Made by a program: the position numbers and the translations under genes
The notes under the pieces: generated by a model
The model's input: the letters and a program-made list of their open reading frames with translations, nothing else
Databases searched by the model: none
Told to the model about the DNA's origin: nothing
Part shown: piece by piece, positions 18,179 to 27,537 of the stretch
Layout: the number at the start of each line of letters is the position of its first letter
Numbering within the stretch: position 1 is the first letter of the stretch
Assembly (NCBI GenBank): GCA_017472305.1
Contig: JAFUQP010000014.1
Span: 1 to 40,332, forward strand
Length of the DNA stretch: 40,332 nt
Source of the DNA: Clostridia bacterium
GTDB lineage: Bacteria; Bacillota; Clostridia; Oscillospirales; CAG-272
Direction of reading: 5' to 3'

Positions 18179-21100
18179 TTATTCCCCAGACTCAGTAACG
18201 GAAGCGTTCTCCGCTCCTACGTAGACGTTATCAAGTGTATAATCTGCGCCCGTTCTGATACCGATGCTCACACCGACGAGCTCGTAGTCTGCGCCCTTGC
18301 CTCTTTGGTTGCTCTCGGTAAGGAGAGAGCCGTTCAAGTAGATTCTTACGGAGCGCGAATAGGTATAGCCCGTTACGGCGCCCTCACCGTCGGTTATCTC
18401 GGTCTTTGTTATCTCGACCTCGTAGCGGACGGTCGCCCATTCTCCGCACGCGAGTGCCGCAAGCGCTCCGTCGCAGAAGCCGTCGCTGTTCTCGTCCTTG
18501 TAGTTATAGAGGCCGAGCCCCAGATAAGCCGTGCCGTCGCCGTCATAGACTACAGTGAGCCTTTCGCCCTGGTCGGTTATGGTTACAGTGTTGCCGCCAG
18601 AGCTTCCCTGCAGATAAATCATAGTTGACCAGTTAGGATTAGAGGAGCCCGACACCTTCATATCGTTCCAACGGATATCCGCCTCAAATACGTAGAGGTT
18701 GCCGATAGTATTCCCCTCGGCAGGAGCAAAAGACGTACTCGTCTTCACAGTCGTACTGCCCGTTGCCTTGTCAGAATAGGTCATAGTTTTTTCGTTATCG
18801 GCGTATTTACCTGCCGCCGGTCCCTCGTCAAGCACGGGCACGGGAGTATATGCGCCAACGTATACGTTATCGAAGTCAAACGAACCGCTCGTTCTTACGT
18901 TGAATTTGCCAACACTATAGGGAGTAAGTCTTGCCGACGCAGCTGTTCTCTCAACGAGTGAGCCGACCGGAATGCCGTCAAGAAACACCTTAAGCTCGCG
19001 GTAAATTGTGCCGTCCTCGTTTTCGGTCTGATGCACCTCGTAGCGGATATTGTACCACTTGCCGTGCTCGAGAGTCGCAATGCTTCCGTCGGCAACGCCG
19101 TCGCCGTCGTTGTCCTTATAATCCGCGCCGCCAATAGTCAGAAACGCGTTGAGCCCGCCGTTGTATACAAGCATAAGCCTTCCGCTCTGCGTAGTTGCAA
19201 GAGTATCGGTGCCCGCATTGTCGTAGAGAAGGTTCCAGTGTGCAACCCACGTAGGATTTGAGCCTGCACCCTTATAAAGCTCCGTCCAGCGGAAATCGTG
19301 CTCGAACACGAACACGTCACCCGCCGAGAGGCTCTCGGGAACCTCAAAGCTCTGTGACACCGTGCCCGAGAGATATCCGTTCACCGTAGAGTCGTAGCCC
19401 TCTGCGGTAGCCTCGTCTGCATAAGCTCCAAGGCCTGGGCCGTCCTCTATAACCACAGGTGGCTTATAGTCGCTCGTGTGGTCGGTGCATACCCCGTTAT
19501 GCTCCTTAAGGCTGACGTTGTCGAGAAGCATTCTGCCCGAGGCAGAGCTGAGCGAGGAAATTCTGACCGCGGACAGTTTCTCGTTCGGAGTCGCGCCGTC
19601 GATATTATTGCCGTAGAAGTTGTTGCTTATGTATACGCACTCGCCGTCAAGGTAGAACTTCATTCTCACGCTATCCCTGTCGCCGCGGAAGAACTCAAGC
19701 TTGAAGTTAAACCACTCGCCAACAGAAACCGACTTTTCTGAAATCCAATTAACCTTCAGAGAGCTCGTGCTGCTTGCGCGTTCAAGGAAGCTGACCTTTC
19801 CGTCCGATGAAAGCTCTAGCTGTATCATATAAACGGCATCAAGGTTGCCGTCATCACGCTCCGCACCGAAGAATATCTGCCAGATAGCTCCTGTCATCTC
19901 GGACGTAACATTCATATCCGCCGTGAAGATTGCGCCGTTATTTACCTCGAGAGGCTTCGTCGTGCTGACTACGACTCTGTCGTTTGCGCCGGCGCCCGTG
20001 AGGAACTCGAGCACCTTTGACGGAGTACCGTATACCGAGTCCTCAATAACGTCTATCGCACCGCCGCCGCTCTTTAAGCTATAGGTGACGGTCTTCGGTA
20101 CGCTGTTGGTGCTGCTCGACTCAAAGGTCAGGGTTTCTGCCGCGTCCTCTGCGTTCGGTGCCTTGCCGACCTCGTCCTCACACGTGCCGCGCAGCTGCTC
20201 GAATTTCACGTTATCGAAGGCTATCGTGGCAATAGACGCGTTAAGCGCGCTGAAGCGCACCTTTGAGATATTCTGCCCCGGCTTTGCAGCGTTGTCGTGG
20301 CTGTTATAGAAGTTATCGCTTATGTAAAGAAGCTCGCCGTTAACGGTTATTTTTATTCTCACCGTATCTCTCGTGCCCTCGTAATACTCAAGCTTGAGCC
20401 TGAACCACTCGCCCTCTTCAATCGAGTTCTGGCAGAGAATCCGCTGCTTCTTATTGCCTGCCGTGGTATGCGAGGTTTCCTGCAGAGTTACCGTGCCTTG
20501 TGCGGTGAGGTTTACGTTTATCATATACGCCGCCGCGCCGTCCTCACCGACGAATGCAAGCTGGTAGAGCGTGGTTGCAAGAGAGGAGTCGATTTTAATA
20601 TCCGACTCGAACGCGAAGTAATTCGCGCTCGAAAGCGTCTTTGCGGGAAGGAAGCAAACCATATCTCCCGAGCCCGTCGAGGTATCAAAGGCAAGTGCCT
20701 TGGAGAACACTCCGTCGACGTAGCTGCCGACTATTCTCGCGTCCGCTCCGTTTGTAACGAGAGTAGGCTCTGCAAGGACGGGAATATTGCCCGTGAAGCT
20801 GTCCTCGAAGGTCAGAACCTCTGCCTTGTCCTCGTCGTTTTTACCTTCTATTTCGGGACGGGTGTGCTCTCGGACGTATCTTCCTTCTGAGAGCACGTTG
20901 TCAACCGAGGCGCTTATCGGGGCGAGCGCTTCAATCCGCAGATACGCCGCAGGAGCGCTGAAGCTCGACTCGGAGTAATAGATACCCGATACCGACTGCG
21001 CCTTGCCGCCGACGTACAGAACGGTTTCGCCGTCCACGGTGTAGAAGTCAAATGCCAGCTTTATCTTATTGCTGATAAGGCATATCGGCTTTGGAGTCCT

Positions 21101-24100
21101 GCCGTGCTCGCTTAAGTCATAGAGATAGGCTCTGCCCCCCTCGCCAACAATTCTGAAGGCGACAATCTTATTGCCTTGAGAGTCTACGAAGCTTATATCC
21201 ATAAGCTCTCCCTCTCCGACAGACGAAAGCTGAAGATTCATCTCAGCCGAGTAAACCGAGGAGAGTACCATTCTTCTGTTCACGGGAATACTGAGAGCAC
21301 CCACGCCGCCTGTAAATTTTGCAGCACCGCCGCCGACCGCAACCGAGCCCGAGGCAACAGCCCCCTCGGGAAGCCCATTTGCGAAGGTGTGGATTATGCT
21401 CGAGCTGTGCGCACCCGTAAGGCTATCAAACGAGGAGGGTATCTTTTCGGCTGTGAGATTATCTACACGAAGCTCACATTCCGCGCCCTTCACCGTCTTG
21501 ATTTCGAGAAGCGCCGCCTTGTATTTTATTGCTCCCTGAGAGGAAGCCGAGCTTATCGTAAGTGCCTCACCGTTCAGATATATAGCCGAGGTTTTCATCT
21601 TCTCGTAATATTCTATACGGAGCCTCACGTGCTCGCCGAGAGCCAGCTTAATACCGCCAAGCGAGGAGCCGAGAATTCCGTCGGGAGCCTCGTGAAGCGA
21701 CACGTATTTCTCTCCGTCCACCTCGCTCACGGCAAGGCGATAGCTCATAAGGTCGTTATCAAATCTGTTATCCTCGCGGAAGCTTAGTTCAGCTATAGCT
21801 CCGACCGATGCGCTCGCGACCGATATATCAGCCTCGAAAACGTCGACCGATGCCATCTCTCCGCGCCACTGAAGCGGAGCTCTGACCGACGCGGAGTCAC
21901 CCGACTTATTGCCCACAATCGAGAGGTAGCCGTTATTTACCGCGACGCTTCCGCCGCCTGCGCTTGCCGATATGCTCTCGGGAAGAGTCGCCGAGGAGTC
22001 GAAGTCGTATAGCGCCTTACCGTTGTCGGCTGCATCAATATTTATCGCGGGATTTTCCTCTGCCGTTGCCTTCTCATAACGGGCAACGTCCCTGTAGGAA
22101 TAAACGTTGTCTATAAGTAGATGCGCGCTTGCAGACCTTCTTACGAATATCTCGGTATAGTTGAAGGTCGAAAGAACGTTATATTTGAGTCCTCGTACCT
22201 TGTGTCCGTTCTCATTACCGAAGTTGTCCGTTACCGCTATAAGCTCACCGTCTACGTAGAACTTTATTCTTACGGTGTCCTCGTCACCGAGATAATAAAC
22301 CGCCTTGACGTTGAACCACTCGCCGATAGGAATTCCATCCTTTAAGCAGACCTGCATTGAATAGCTGTTGTGAGTAGAGGAGTTCTCCCATATCTCTACC
22401 GTATTCGTCTTTTTATTAACCAGCAGTGAGAATCTGTAGGACAGACCCATATCTATGAATATCGAGAAATCCTCGCTGTTACCGAGTACCGCAAAATCGG
22501 CGGAGAATACGAAGGACGAGGGATTTTTAACAGAAGCGGGGTTATCTATTCTCAACGTATCGTTGCCCGTAGTAGAGGTACCCGATATGAATTCAAGAAC
22601 CTTGCCGTCATAATCTCTCGGGTCCACTATAACCTTTGCCGAGCCCTCTGAGTACATTTCGGTCACGAGCATAAGCGACTCACTGCCTACGGCGTCGTTT
22701 TCAAAGTCTATAGTCTCGATAATAACGTCGCTTTCGTCCTTGATAACGCTTTCAAGCGAGTCGATGACGTCAAAGAACTTGCGCCTATCGTTATCGGTAT
22801 ATATCGGCACTCTGTAGTCGCCAAGACCAAAGGCGCTGTAAAGATGCTCCGTAACGCCGTTTATCGCGATACCGTTTCCGTTTACGTCACCCTCAACCTG
22901 CTTCGGAAGAGTTACGGGCATTCCCTGCGAAATCTCCGAGGAATAATACCGTCCGTAGGAAAATGAGCCGTCCGGCTTCTTAAAGGGAGCTATCTTTTGC
23001 GTTGCTATCCTTATGGACGTAGGGGCAGACTCGAGCATCATTTTACTGATGGCATCTGCCTTCTTATCTCCGTCGGCGGCAAACTTTCTTACGTTGGAGC
23101 GAACGTTGCTGAGCGCCCAAAACGCATTGTATATATCCACTATTCCTGAGATTGGCTCGGTTGAATTTATTGCCTTAAGACAGGAATCTATTGCCCTCTC
23201 CCAATTAGGAAACAGTCTCTCTGCAGTGGTTATCGTACCAACAATCTTAAGCACTCCGTTTACGCCCTCATAATCGGAATATCCGGCATCGGTAGGCTTC
23301 TTTAAATCCCACGTTCCGGTTTCAGGATTCTGATGCTCGAATAACCAATCGCAAATTACGTCAAGCACTCGCCAATTCGCTCCTTGCTCAGAGAGGGTTT
23401 TGTCTCTCGAAGTAAAATCTCCAAGCTGAGTCGACAGAAGGTTACATACGTAATAAGAGTTTCCGTTTATGTCAAGCCCCGCAAGGTACTCGACGAGCGC
23501 TTCCTTGGTCAGAAGGTGCTCGGGAACGCTTGCCGACGATTCAACCGACACGACCTTCGATACCGCAACGACCGAGTTCGAGCATTTAAGCGGTCTGCAG
23601 CTTGTCAGCGAGGGCGCGCCCTCTCCTGCCATGCCTCTCGGGGTATCGTAGTACGGGGCTACCCCAACCTCTCGAAGCCAATCCTGACACCAGACGAGGT
23701 CGCGCGCACGACGGTTAGTGGTCAGCTCATCCTTGTCCCACTGCGGATGGTAAAACCATCCGTCCTCATCCTGCAAGCTTCTTACGAAATGAGTGATTTT
23801 ATTCTCCATCTCTTCAGAAATCGCATTATGGAAGTTTCCGCCGTAATACTGGTCAAGAGCGCCTGTGTTCGCAAGGAAGGCAAGCGCCTGATATGTAGAC
23901 TCAACGTCAGGCAGGAAGCCGTAGTTATCGCGCGCCGCGTTGGAATAATAGAAAGCCGCGCCGCCGCACTTCTGCGAGCCGGTGCACACGTCCGTACCGC
24001 AGTAGCATACGTACGGCTCGTAGAGATTTGCAAGCCATGTCAGAGCATCGGAGGAATAAAGAGAATAATGGTCACGGAATGCCGCAACTATCTCCTCGCC

Positions 24101-24751
24101 AAGCTCACCGCCCACGTGCTCCGCAAGTCTTTGCCACTTTTCCTCGCGCCACTCCTCGTCCTCTGCCTGATAGTATGCGTCCATATCGAAGGTACCCTTG
24201 TAGAGCACACCGACGCCGGGCTTGATAGCACCCTGAGCCAGTCTTTCAACGAGCCGTCCTGCCCCCGTAAGTGCCGCCGCGTGGCGCTCGTCAATATCAT
24301 AGGCTATAGCGAAATTCTCGCCGTCGGAATACACAACGTAGGCGAGGAAGTCATCGCTGGTTTTCTGAAGGCGCGAGAGCCTTCTGTACGCTGCAACCGA
24401 GGCGGGGTGAGTGCTCTCACCGAGAATAACCGATACGTCATATTCTCCCGTGCCGTTTTCCGAGGGGGAAACACCCGTAGCGGTATAAATCGCCGAGTAA
24501 AGCTTGTTTGCCGAGCTCTTTGCGTTTTCCTCATCATTATATATTATATTAACCCTGCAGCCCTTGCCAAAAAGACCGTCGAAGGAGCCGTTGCCTGTTG
24601 CATCACCGCCGCCCGAGGTATCCCCCGAGCCACCGCCCGAGGTATCGCCGCCGCCCTGTGACGAATCGCCACCGTCATCGCCGCAGGAAACGGCAAGCGT
24701 AAGCGAGAGCATAAGAGCCAGCATTAAAAGTAATAGCTTCTTAACCTTCAT
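18179..24751 (-). CDS. Giant surface lipoprotein: toroid-like domain plus seven jelly-roll repeats
   Basis: A 2190-residue exported lipoprotein. Residues 1-23 are a signal peptide (KVKK, a long leucine-rich core) with lipobox LAVSC and lipid cysteine C23, then a Gly/Ser/Asp linker to about 56. Residues 65-190 resemble the small alpha/beta domain found before some glycosidases (YDVSVILGES, FAIAYDIDE). Residues 200-660 are the toroid-like domain shared with the two downstream genes (FLPDVESTYQALAF, DEDGWFYHPQWDK, NRRARDLVWC, DTPRGMAGE, KKPDGSFSYG, EGDVNGNG). Then come seven concanavalin/LamG-like units, about 680-885, 912-1098, 1118-1288, 1309-1517, 1538-1749, 1769-1966 and 1974-2180, most ending in a DNV motif. 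Units 6 and 7 contain calcium-loop-like inserts (DNDGDGVADG, DENSDGFCDG). No sortase or S-layer signal is present. Surface polymer binding and processing is inferred; the substrate is unknown. Confidence 0.85.
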   Translation of the reverse strand: MKVKKLLLLMLALMLSLTLAVSCGDDGGDSSQGGGDTSGGGSGDTSGGGDATGNGSFDGLFGKGCRVNIIYNDEENAKSSANKLYSAIYTATGVSPSENGTGEYDVSVILGESTHPASVAAYRRLSRLQKTSDDFLAYVVYSDGENFAIAYDIDERHAAALTGAGRLVERLAQGAIKPGVGVLYKGTFDMDAYYQAEDEEWREEKWQRLAEHVGGELGEEIVAAFRDHYSLYSSDALTWLANLYEPYVCYCGTDVCTGSQKCGGAAFYYSNAARDNYGFLPDVESTYQALAFLANTGALDQYYGGNFHNAISEEMENKITHFVRSLQDEDGWFYHPQWDKDELTTNRRARDLVWCQDWLREVGVAPYYDTPRGMAGEGAPSLTSCRPLKCSNSVVAVSKVVSVESSASVPEHLLTKEALVEYLAGLDINGNSYYVCNLLSTQLGDFTSRDKTLSEQGANWRVLDVICDWLFEHQNPETGTWDLKKPTDAGYSDYEGVNGVLKIVGTITTAERLFPNWERAIDSCLKAINSTEPISGIVDIYNAFWALSNVRSNVRKFAADGDKKADAISKMMLESAPTSIRIATQKIAPFKKPDGSFSYGRYYSSEISQGMPVTLPKQVEGDVNGNGIAINGVTEHLYSAFGLGDYRVPIYTDNDRRKFFDVIDSLESVIKDESDVIIETIDFENDAVGSESLMLVTEMYSEGSAKVIVDPRDYDGKVLEFISGTSTTGNDTLRIDNPASVKNPSSFVFSADFAVLGNSEDFSIFIDMGLSYRFSLLVNKKTNTVEIWENSSTHNSYSMQVCLKDGIPIGEWFNVKAVYYLGDEDTVRIKFYVDGELIAVTDNFGNENGHKVRGLKYNVLSTFNYTEIFVRRSASAHLLIDNVYSYRDVARYEKATAEENPAINIDAADNGKALYDFDSSATLPESISASAGGGSVAVNNGYLSIVGNKSGDSASVRAPLQWRGEMASVDVFEADISVASASVGAIAELSFREDNRFDNDLMSYRLAVSEVDGEKYVSLHEAPDGILGSSLGGIKLALGEHVRLRIEYYEKMKTSAIYLNGEALTISSASSQGAIKYKAALLEIKTVKGAECELRVDNLTAEKIPSSFDSLTGAHSSSIIHTFANGLPEGAVASGSVAVGGGAAKFTGGVGALSIPVNRRMVLSSVYSAEMNLQLSSVGEGELMDISFVDSQGNKIVAFRIVGEGGRAYLYDLSEHGRTPKPICLISNKIKLAFDFYTVDGETVLYVGGKAQSVSGIYYSESSFSAPAAYLRIEALAPISASVDNVLSEGRYVREHTRPEIEGKNDEDKAEVLTFEDSFTGNIPVLAEPTLVTNGADARIVGSYVDGVFSKALAFDTSTGSGDMVCFLPAKTLSSANYFAFESDIKIDSSLATTLYQLAFVGEDGAAAYMINVNLTAQGTVTLQETSHTTAGNKKQRILCQNSIEEGEWFRLKLEYYEGTRDTVRIKITVNGELLYISDNFYNSHDNAAKPGQNISKVRFSALNASIATIAFDNVKFEQLRGTCEDEVGKAPNAEDAAETLTFESSSTNSVPKTVTYSLKSGGGAIDVIEDSVYGTPSKVLEFLTGAGANDRVVVSTTKPLEVNNGAIFTADMNVTSEMTGAIWQIFFGAERDDGNLDAVYMIQLELSSDGKVSFLERASSTSSLKVNWISEKSVSVGEWFNFKLEFFRGDRDSVRMKFYLDGECVYISNNFYGNNIDGATPNEKLSAVRISSLSSASGRMLLDNVSLKEHNGVCTDHTSDYKPPVVIEDGPGLGAYADEATAEGYDSTVNGYLSGTVSQSFEVPESLSAGDVFVFEHDFRWTELYKGAGSNPTWVAHWNLLYDNAGTDTLATTQSGRLMLVYNGGLNAFLTIGGADYKDNDGDGVADGSIATLEHGKWYNIRYEVHQTENEDGTIYRELKVFLDGIPVGSLVERTAASARLTPYSVGKFNVRTSGSFDFDNVYVGAYTPVPVLDEGPAAGKYADNEKTMTYSDKATGSTTVKTSTSFAPAEGNTIGNLYVFEADIRWNDMKVSGSSNPNWSTMIYLQGSSGGNTVTITDQGERLTVVYDGDGTAYLGLGLYNYKDENSDGFCDGALAALACGEWATVRYEVEITKTEITDGEGAVTGYTYSRSVRIYLNGSLLTESNQRGKGADYELVGVSIGIRTGADYTLDNVYVGAENASVTESGE

Positions 24752-24785
24752 TAGAATTAATCCTTTCGCGCTAATATATTTGGTT

Positions 24786-24801
24786 AGCCGTAAAAACGGC
24801 T
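24786..24801 (-). other. Small hairpin in the leader of the giant lipoprotein gene
   Basis: AGCCGT and ACGGCT pair around AAAA in the roughly 60-base leader. GGTTAGCC next to it resembles half of an iron box, but the other half does not fit, so I count it only as a hairpin. Confidence 0.4.
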
Positions 24802-24819
24802 GAACAGTTTTACACTTTA

Positions 24820-24848
24820 ATTATATCAAAACGGCGTTTGCTGTTCAA
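24820..24848 (-). promoter_or_regulatory. Promoter of the lipoprotein/toroid operon
   Basis: Minus strand TTGAAC (24848-24843), 17-base spacer, TATAAT (24825-24820). The -35 box is imperfect and is touched by an upstream direct repeat, the layout expected of an activator-dependent promoter. Confidence 0.8.
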
Positions 24849-24850
24849 TT

Positions 24851-24885
24851 GACAAATCGCCGATTGTTTATGGACAAATCGCCGA
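24851..24885 (-). promoter_or_regulatory. AraC-type operator: two 13-bp direct repeats with 22-bp period
   Basis: GACAAATCGCCGA occurs at 24851-24863 and again, identical, at 24873-24885 (plus strand). The near copy ends two bases from the -35 box. Tandem half-sites about two helical turns apart abutting -35 are typical for AraC-family activators, and two such genes lie 4-6 kb away. Which of them binds here is unknown. The rest of 24886-24985 shows nothing I can name. Confidence 0.65.
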
Positions 24886-24985
24886 CCGCAAAGGTCTTTT
24901 CTGCGCACGTGAGTAGGCAACGCTTAGCAAAGCGAAAGAAAAAACAAGTGCCAATTAAGCGATAATCAAGTTCAAAGCGCAAAAA

Positions 24986-25023
24986 GAGCGCATTTTGCAA
25001 ACCAAAGTTTGCAAAATGCGCTC
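24986..25023 (-). terminator. Terminator of the feo operon
   Basis: GAGCGCATTTTGCAAAC and its exact complement (25007-25023) form a 17-bp stem with a 4-base loop, followed on the minus strand by TTTTTGCG. Its GCATTTTGCAAA arm is the same as in the terminator at 15314. Confidence 0.85.
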
Positions 25024-25042
25024 AAAATGGAGGATTGACTAT

Positions 25043-25069
25043 CGAGGGGCTCATGGCTTCAGCCCCTCG
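25043..25069. other. 9-bp hairpin after the Cys-rich protein gene
   Basis: CGAGGGGCT (25043-25051) and AGCCCCTCG (25061-25069) pair around nine bases, seven bases beyond the stop codon at 25076. It stands before the main terminator and probably protects the 3' end. Confidence 0.5.
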
Positions 25070-25075
25070 ACCTGC

Positions 25076-25267
25076 TCACGGGCAGGTGTTCTGCCCATCT
25101 TCACCGTGGCATTTACCGCTGTACGGACAGCCGCTGCATCCGCCGCCGCACGAGCTCTTGCCTGATTTTCTGTCCCTTATCATAACGGCTATGACAGCCC
25201 CTACGATAAGCGCAACAATCAGTGCCACACTTATTGTACCAATATTGTTAAGAATATATTCAAGCAT
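25076..25267 (-). CDS. FeoB-associated Cys-rich membrane protein
   Basis: A 63-residue protein with one membrane helix (about residues 8-29) and a cytosolic cysteine-rich tail, SSCGGGCSGCPYSGKCHG and a last cysteine near the end. This is the pattern of the FeoB-associated Cys-rich family found after feoB in Bacillota, thought to play a FeoC-like or iron-handling part. It follows feoB by nine bases and is the last gene of the cassette. Confidence 0.9.
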   Translation of the reverse strand: MLEYILNNIGTISVALIVALIVGAVIAVMIRDRKSGKSSCGGGCSGCPYSGKCHGEDGQNTCP

Positions 25268-25276
25268 TTTGAAAAA

Positions 25277-27463
25277 TTATTTGGTCACGGTTTCGTTAAG
25301 AGATGCACTCTCCCTTGCCTCTACGGTAAGTCTTGTTGACTCGTTGTAGGGCTTGAAAAGCATCCAGCACACAAATCCTATTATGAGAAGCGAAAGTATC
25401 GCGCCGAGTATATGTCCTCCGAAGTTGCCCGTAAAGAGCATACCGAGCTGATAGATACAGAACGAGGTAGCGTATGCAAATCCGCACTGATAGCCTATCG
25501 CGAACATCGTCCACTTCGTATTGTTCATCTCTCTCTTTATAGCGCCCATAGCCGCAAAGCAGGGAGCGCAAAGAAGGTTGAATATGAGGAACGAGAAGGC
25601 CGCGAGAGGAGCCATACCGCCAAAGTCAAGAACACCGAGAACCGCTACAATTTCTTCCTTTGCAACAAGTCCCATTATGGTTGCTATAGCGGTTTCCATT
25701 CCCGAGAAGCCGAGAGGAGCGAATATCCAGCCTATAGTCGCGCCGAGTCCCTCAAGAATTGTTATCTCAAGCTCCACGCCTTCGGGAAGCGAGCCGCTGA
25801 AGGCATACGCGCCGTCAACGATACCGAAGTTATCGCCAAACCAGATTATAATTGTCGAAACAAGGATTATAGTTCCCGCCTTCTTGATAAACGCCCAGCC
25901 GCGCTCCCACATAGAGCGAAGCACGTTTGAAACGGTAGGAAGGTGATATGCGGGTAGCTCCATTACGAAGGGGGCGGGGTCGCCCGCGAACATCTTGGTC
26001 TTCTTAAGCATGATGCCCGAGATGATTATTGCCGCGATACCGATAAAGTAAGCGAGGGGAGCGAGCCACCACGCGCCGTCGAATATCGCGCCTGCAACGA
26101 GGGCGATAACAGGAAGCTTTGCGCCGCAGGGAATGAAGGTTGTGGTCATTATCGTCATTCGTCTGTCGCGCTCGTTCTCGATAGTACGCGAAGCCATAAT
26201 GCCGGGAACGCCGCAGCCCGTGCCGATAAGCATAGGAATGAAGGATTTGCCCGAGAGTCCGAACTTTCTGAAGATACGGTCCATAACGAAGGCGATACGC
26301 GCCATATATCCGCAGGACTCAAGGAACGCAAGAAGAATAAAGAGAACGAGTATCTGAGGAACGAAGCCGAGAACCGCACCGACACCGCCGACGATACCGT
26401 CAATCACGAGGCTCTGAAGCCAGGGCGCGCAGTTGATAGCGGTAAGCGCCCTCTCAACAAGCACCGGTATACCCGGCACCCATACGCCGTCTATTCCGAA
26501 TAGAAGGAAGCCGTCGCCGAAGAGTCCGTCGTTAGTCCAGTCGGTAACCCAAGTACCTACGGTAGTAACCGAAATGAAATATACAAGGAACATAATCACA
26601 GCGAAGATAGGAAGTGCCGCCCATCTGTTGGTAACAACCTTGTCTATCTTGTCCGATACGGTGAGCGAGCCCGCCTTGTGCTTCTTATATGCGCCCTTAA
26701 GCACCGACGCTATGTATATGTAACGCTCGTTTGTAATAATGCTCTCGGAATCGTCGTCCATTTCGCTCTCGGCAGCGATGATGTCTGCCTCAATGTGGTC
26801 TACGACGTCCTTCGGGAGATTGAGCTTTTCAAGCACCTTCTCGTCGCGCTCGAAGATTTTGATAGCGTACCATCTCTGTCTTTCCTCTGGGAAGTTGTGA
26901 AGAGTGAGCTCCTCAATATGCGCGAGCGCGTGCTCAACTCCGCCGGAAAACCTGTGCTTCGGAACGCTTCTCTCGCCCTCGGCTGCACGGACCGCAGCCT
27001 CTGCCGCTTCCTTTATGCCGGTGTTCTTAAGCGCGGATATCTCGAGCACGGGACAGCCGAGCGCACGCGAGAGCTCCTCTATATTGATTTTGTCGCCGTT
27101 TCTTCTGACGACGTCCATCATATTGATGGCAATTACGACGGGAATTCCAAGCTCGGTGAGCTGTGTTGTGAGATAGAGGTTTCTCTCAAGGTTAGTTCCG
27201 TCTACGATATTAAGTATAGCGTCGGGACGCTCGTCGATAAGGTAGTTTCTCGCAACGACCTCCTCAAGGGTGTAGGGGGAGAGGGAATAAATGCCGGGAA
27301 GGTCGGTTATGATTACGTCGCTGTGTCCCTTCAGCTTTCCTTCCTTCTTCTCTACCGTAACGCCCGGCCAGTTTCCTACAAACTGGTTAGAGCCGGTAAG
27401 CGCGTTGAAGAGCGTCGTCTTACCGCAGTTAGGGTTGCCCGCGAGGGCAATTTTGATTTCCAT
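25277..27463 (-). CDS. feoB: Ferrous iron transport protein FeoB
   Basis: FeoB takes up Fe(II) across the cytoplasmic membrane and carries a GTPase domain. The 728-residue protein has G1 GNPNCGKTTLFN, G2 WPGVTVEKKEG, G3 DLPGIYSL, G4 NMMD and G5-like SALKNTG in the first 150 residues, a helical spacer to about 270, then a membrane domain with the two gate motifs (GTGCGVPGIMASRTIE and CAPCFAAMGAIKRE) and conserved cysteines. The start has GAAAGGA nine bases upstream. It follows feoA by 94 bases, a gap that holds an iron box. Full length and apparently intact. Confidence 0.97.
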   Translation of the reverse strand: MEIKIALAGNPNCGKTTLFNALTGSNQFVGNWPGVTVEKKEGKLKGHSDVIITDLPGIYSLSPYTLEEVVARNYLIDERPDAILNIVDGTNLERNLYLTTQLTELGIPVVIAINMMDVVRRNGDKINIEELSRALGCPVLEISALKNTGIKEAAEAAVRAAEGERSVPKHRFSGGVEHALAHIEELTLHNFPEERQRWYAIKIFERDEKVLEKLNLPKDVVDHIEADIIAAESEMDDDSESIITNERYIYIASVLKGAYKKHKAGSLTVSDKIDKVVTNRWAALPIFAVIMFLVYFISVTTVGTWVTDWTNDGLFGDGFLLFGIDGVWVPGIPVLVERALTAINCAPWLQSLVIDGIVGGVGAVLGFVPQILVLFILLAFLESCGYMARIAFVMDRIFRKFGLSGKSFIPMLIGTGCGVPGIMASRTIENERDRRMTIMTTTFIPCGAKLPVIALVAGAIFDGAWWLAPLAYFIGIAAIIISGIMLKKTKMFAGDPAPFVMELPAYHLPTVSNVLRSMWERGWAFIKKAGTIILVSTIIIWFGDNFGIVDGAYAFSGSLPEGVELEITILEGLGATIGWIFAPLGFSGMETAIATIMGLVAKEEIVAVLGVLDFGGMAPLAAFSFLIFNLLCAPCFAAMGAIKREMNNTKWTMFAIGYQCGFAYATSFCIYQLGMLFTGNFGGHILGAILSLLIIGFVCWMLFKPYNESTRLTVEARESASLNETVTK

Positions 27464-27501
27464 TTCAGTTTTCCTTTCGGTTTTTAATCGGGTGACTTTT
27501 T

Positions 27502-27519
27502 GGTTAGCCTACGCTAACC
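27502..27519. promoter_or_regulatory. Iron box (DtxR/IdeR-type) between feoA and feoB
   Basis: GGTTAGCCTACGCTAACC is an inverted repeat of the same form as the two boxes upstream of feoA. I find no good promoter beside it, so it may act on read-through transcription or as an mRNA hairpin (7-bp stem, 4-base loop). Confidence 0.65.
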
Positions 27520-27537
27520 GCAGCTTAAAGACATAGT

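Noticed and set aside
18179-24751. Glycoside hydrolase catalytic domain in the lipoprotein
   Set aside because: I find no catalytic motif of a family I know; only the small alpha/beta domain looks like an accessory domain of glycosidases.
24782-24805. Iron box before the giant lipoprotein gene (GGTTAGCC half-site)
   Set aside because: The second half and the spacing do not match the GTTAGC-N4-GCTAAC boxes; a plain hairpin explains it.
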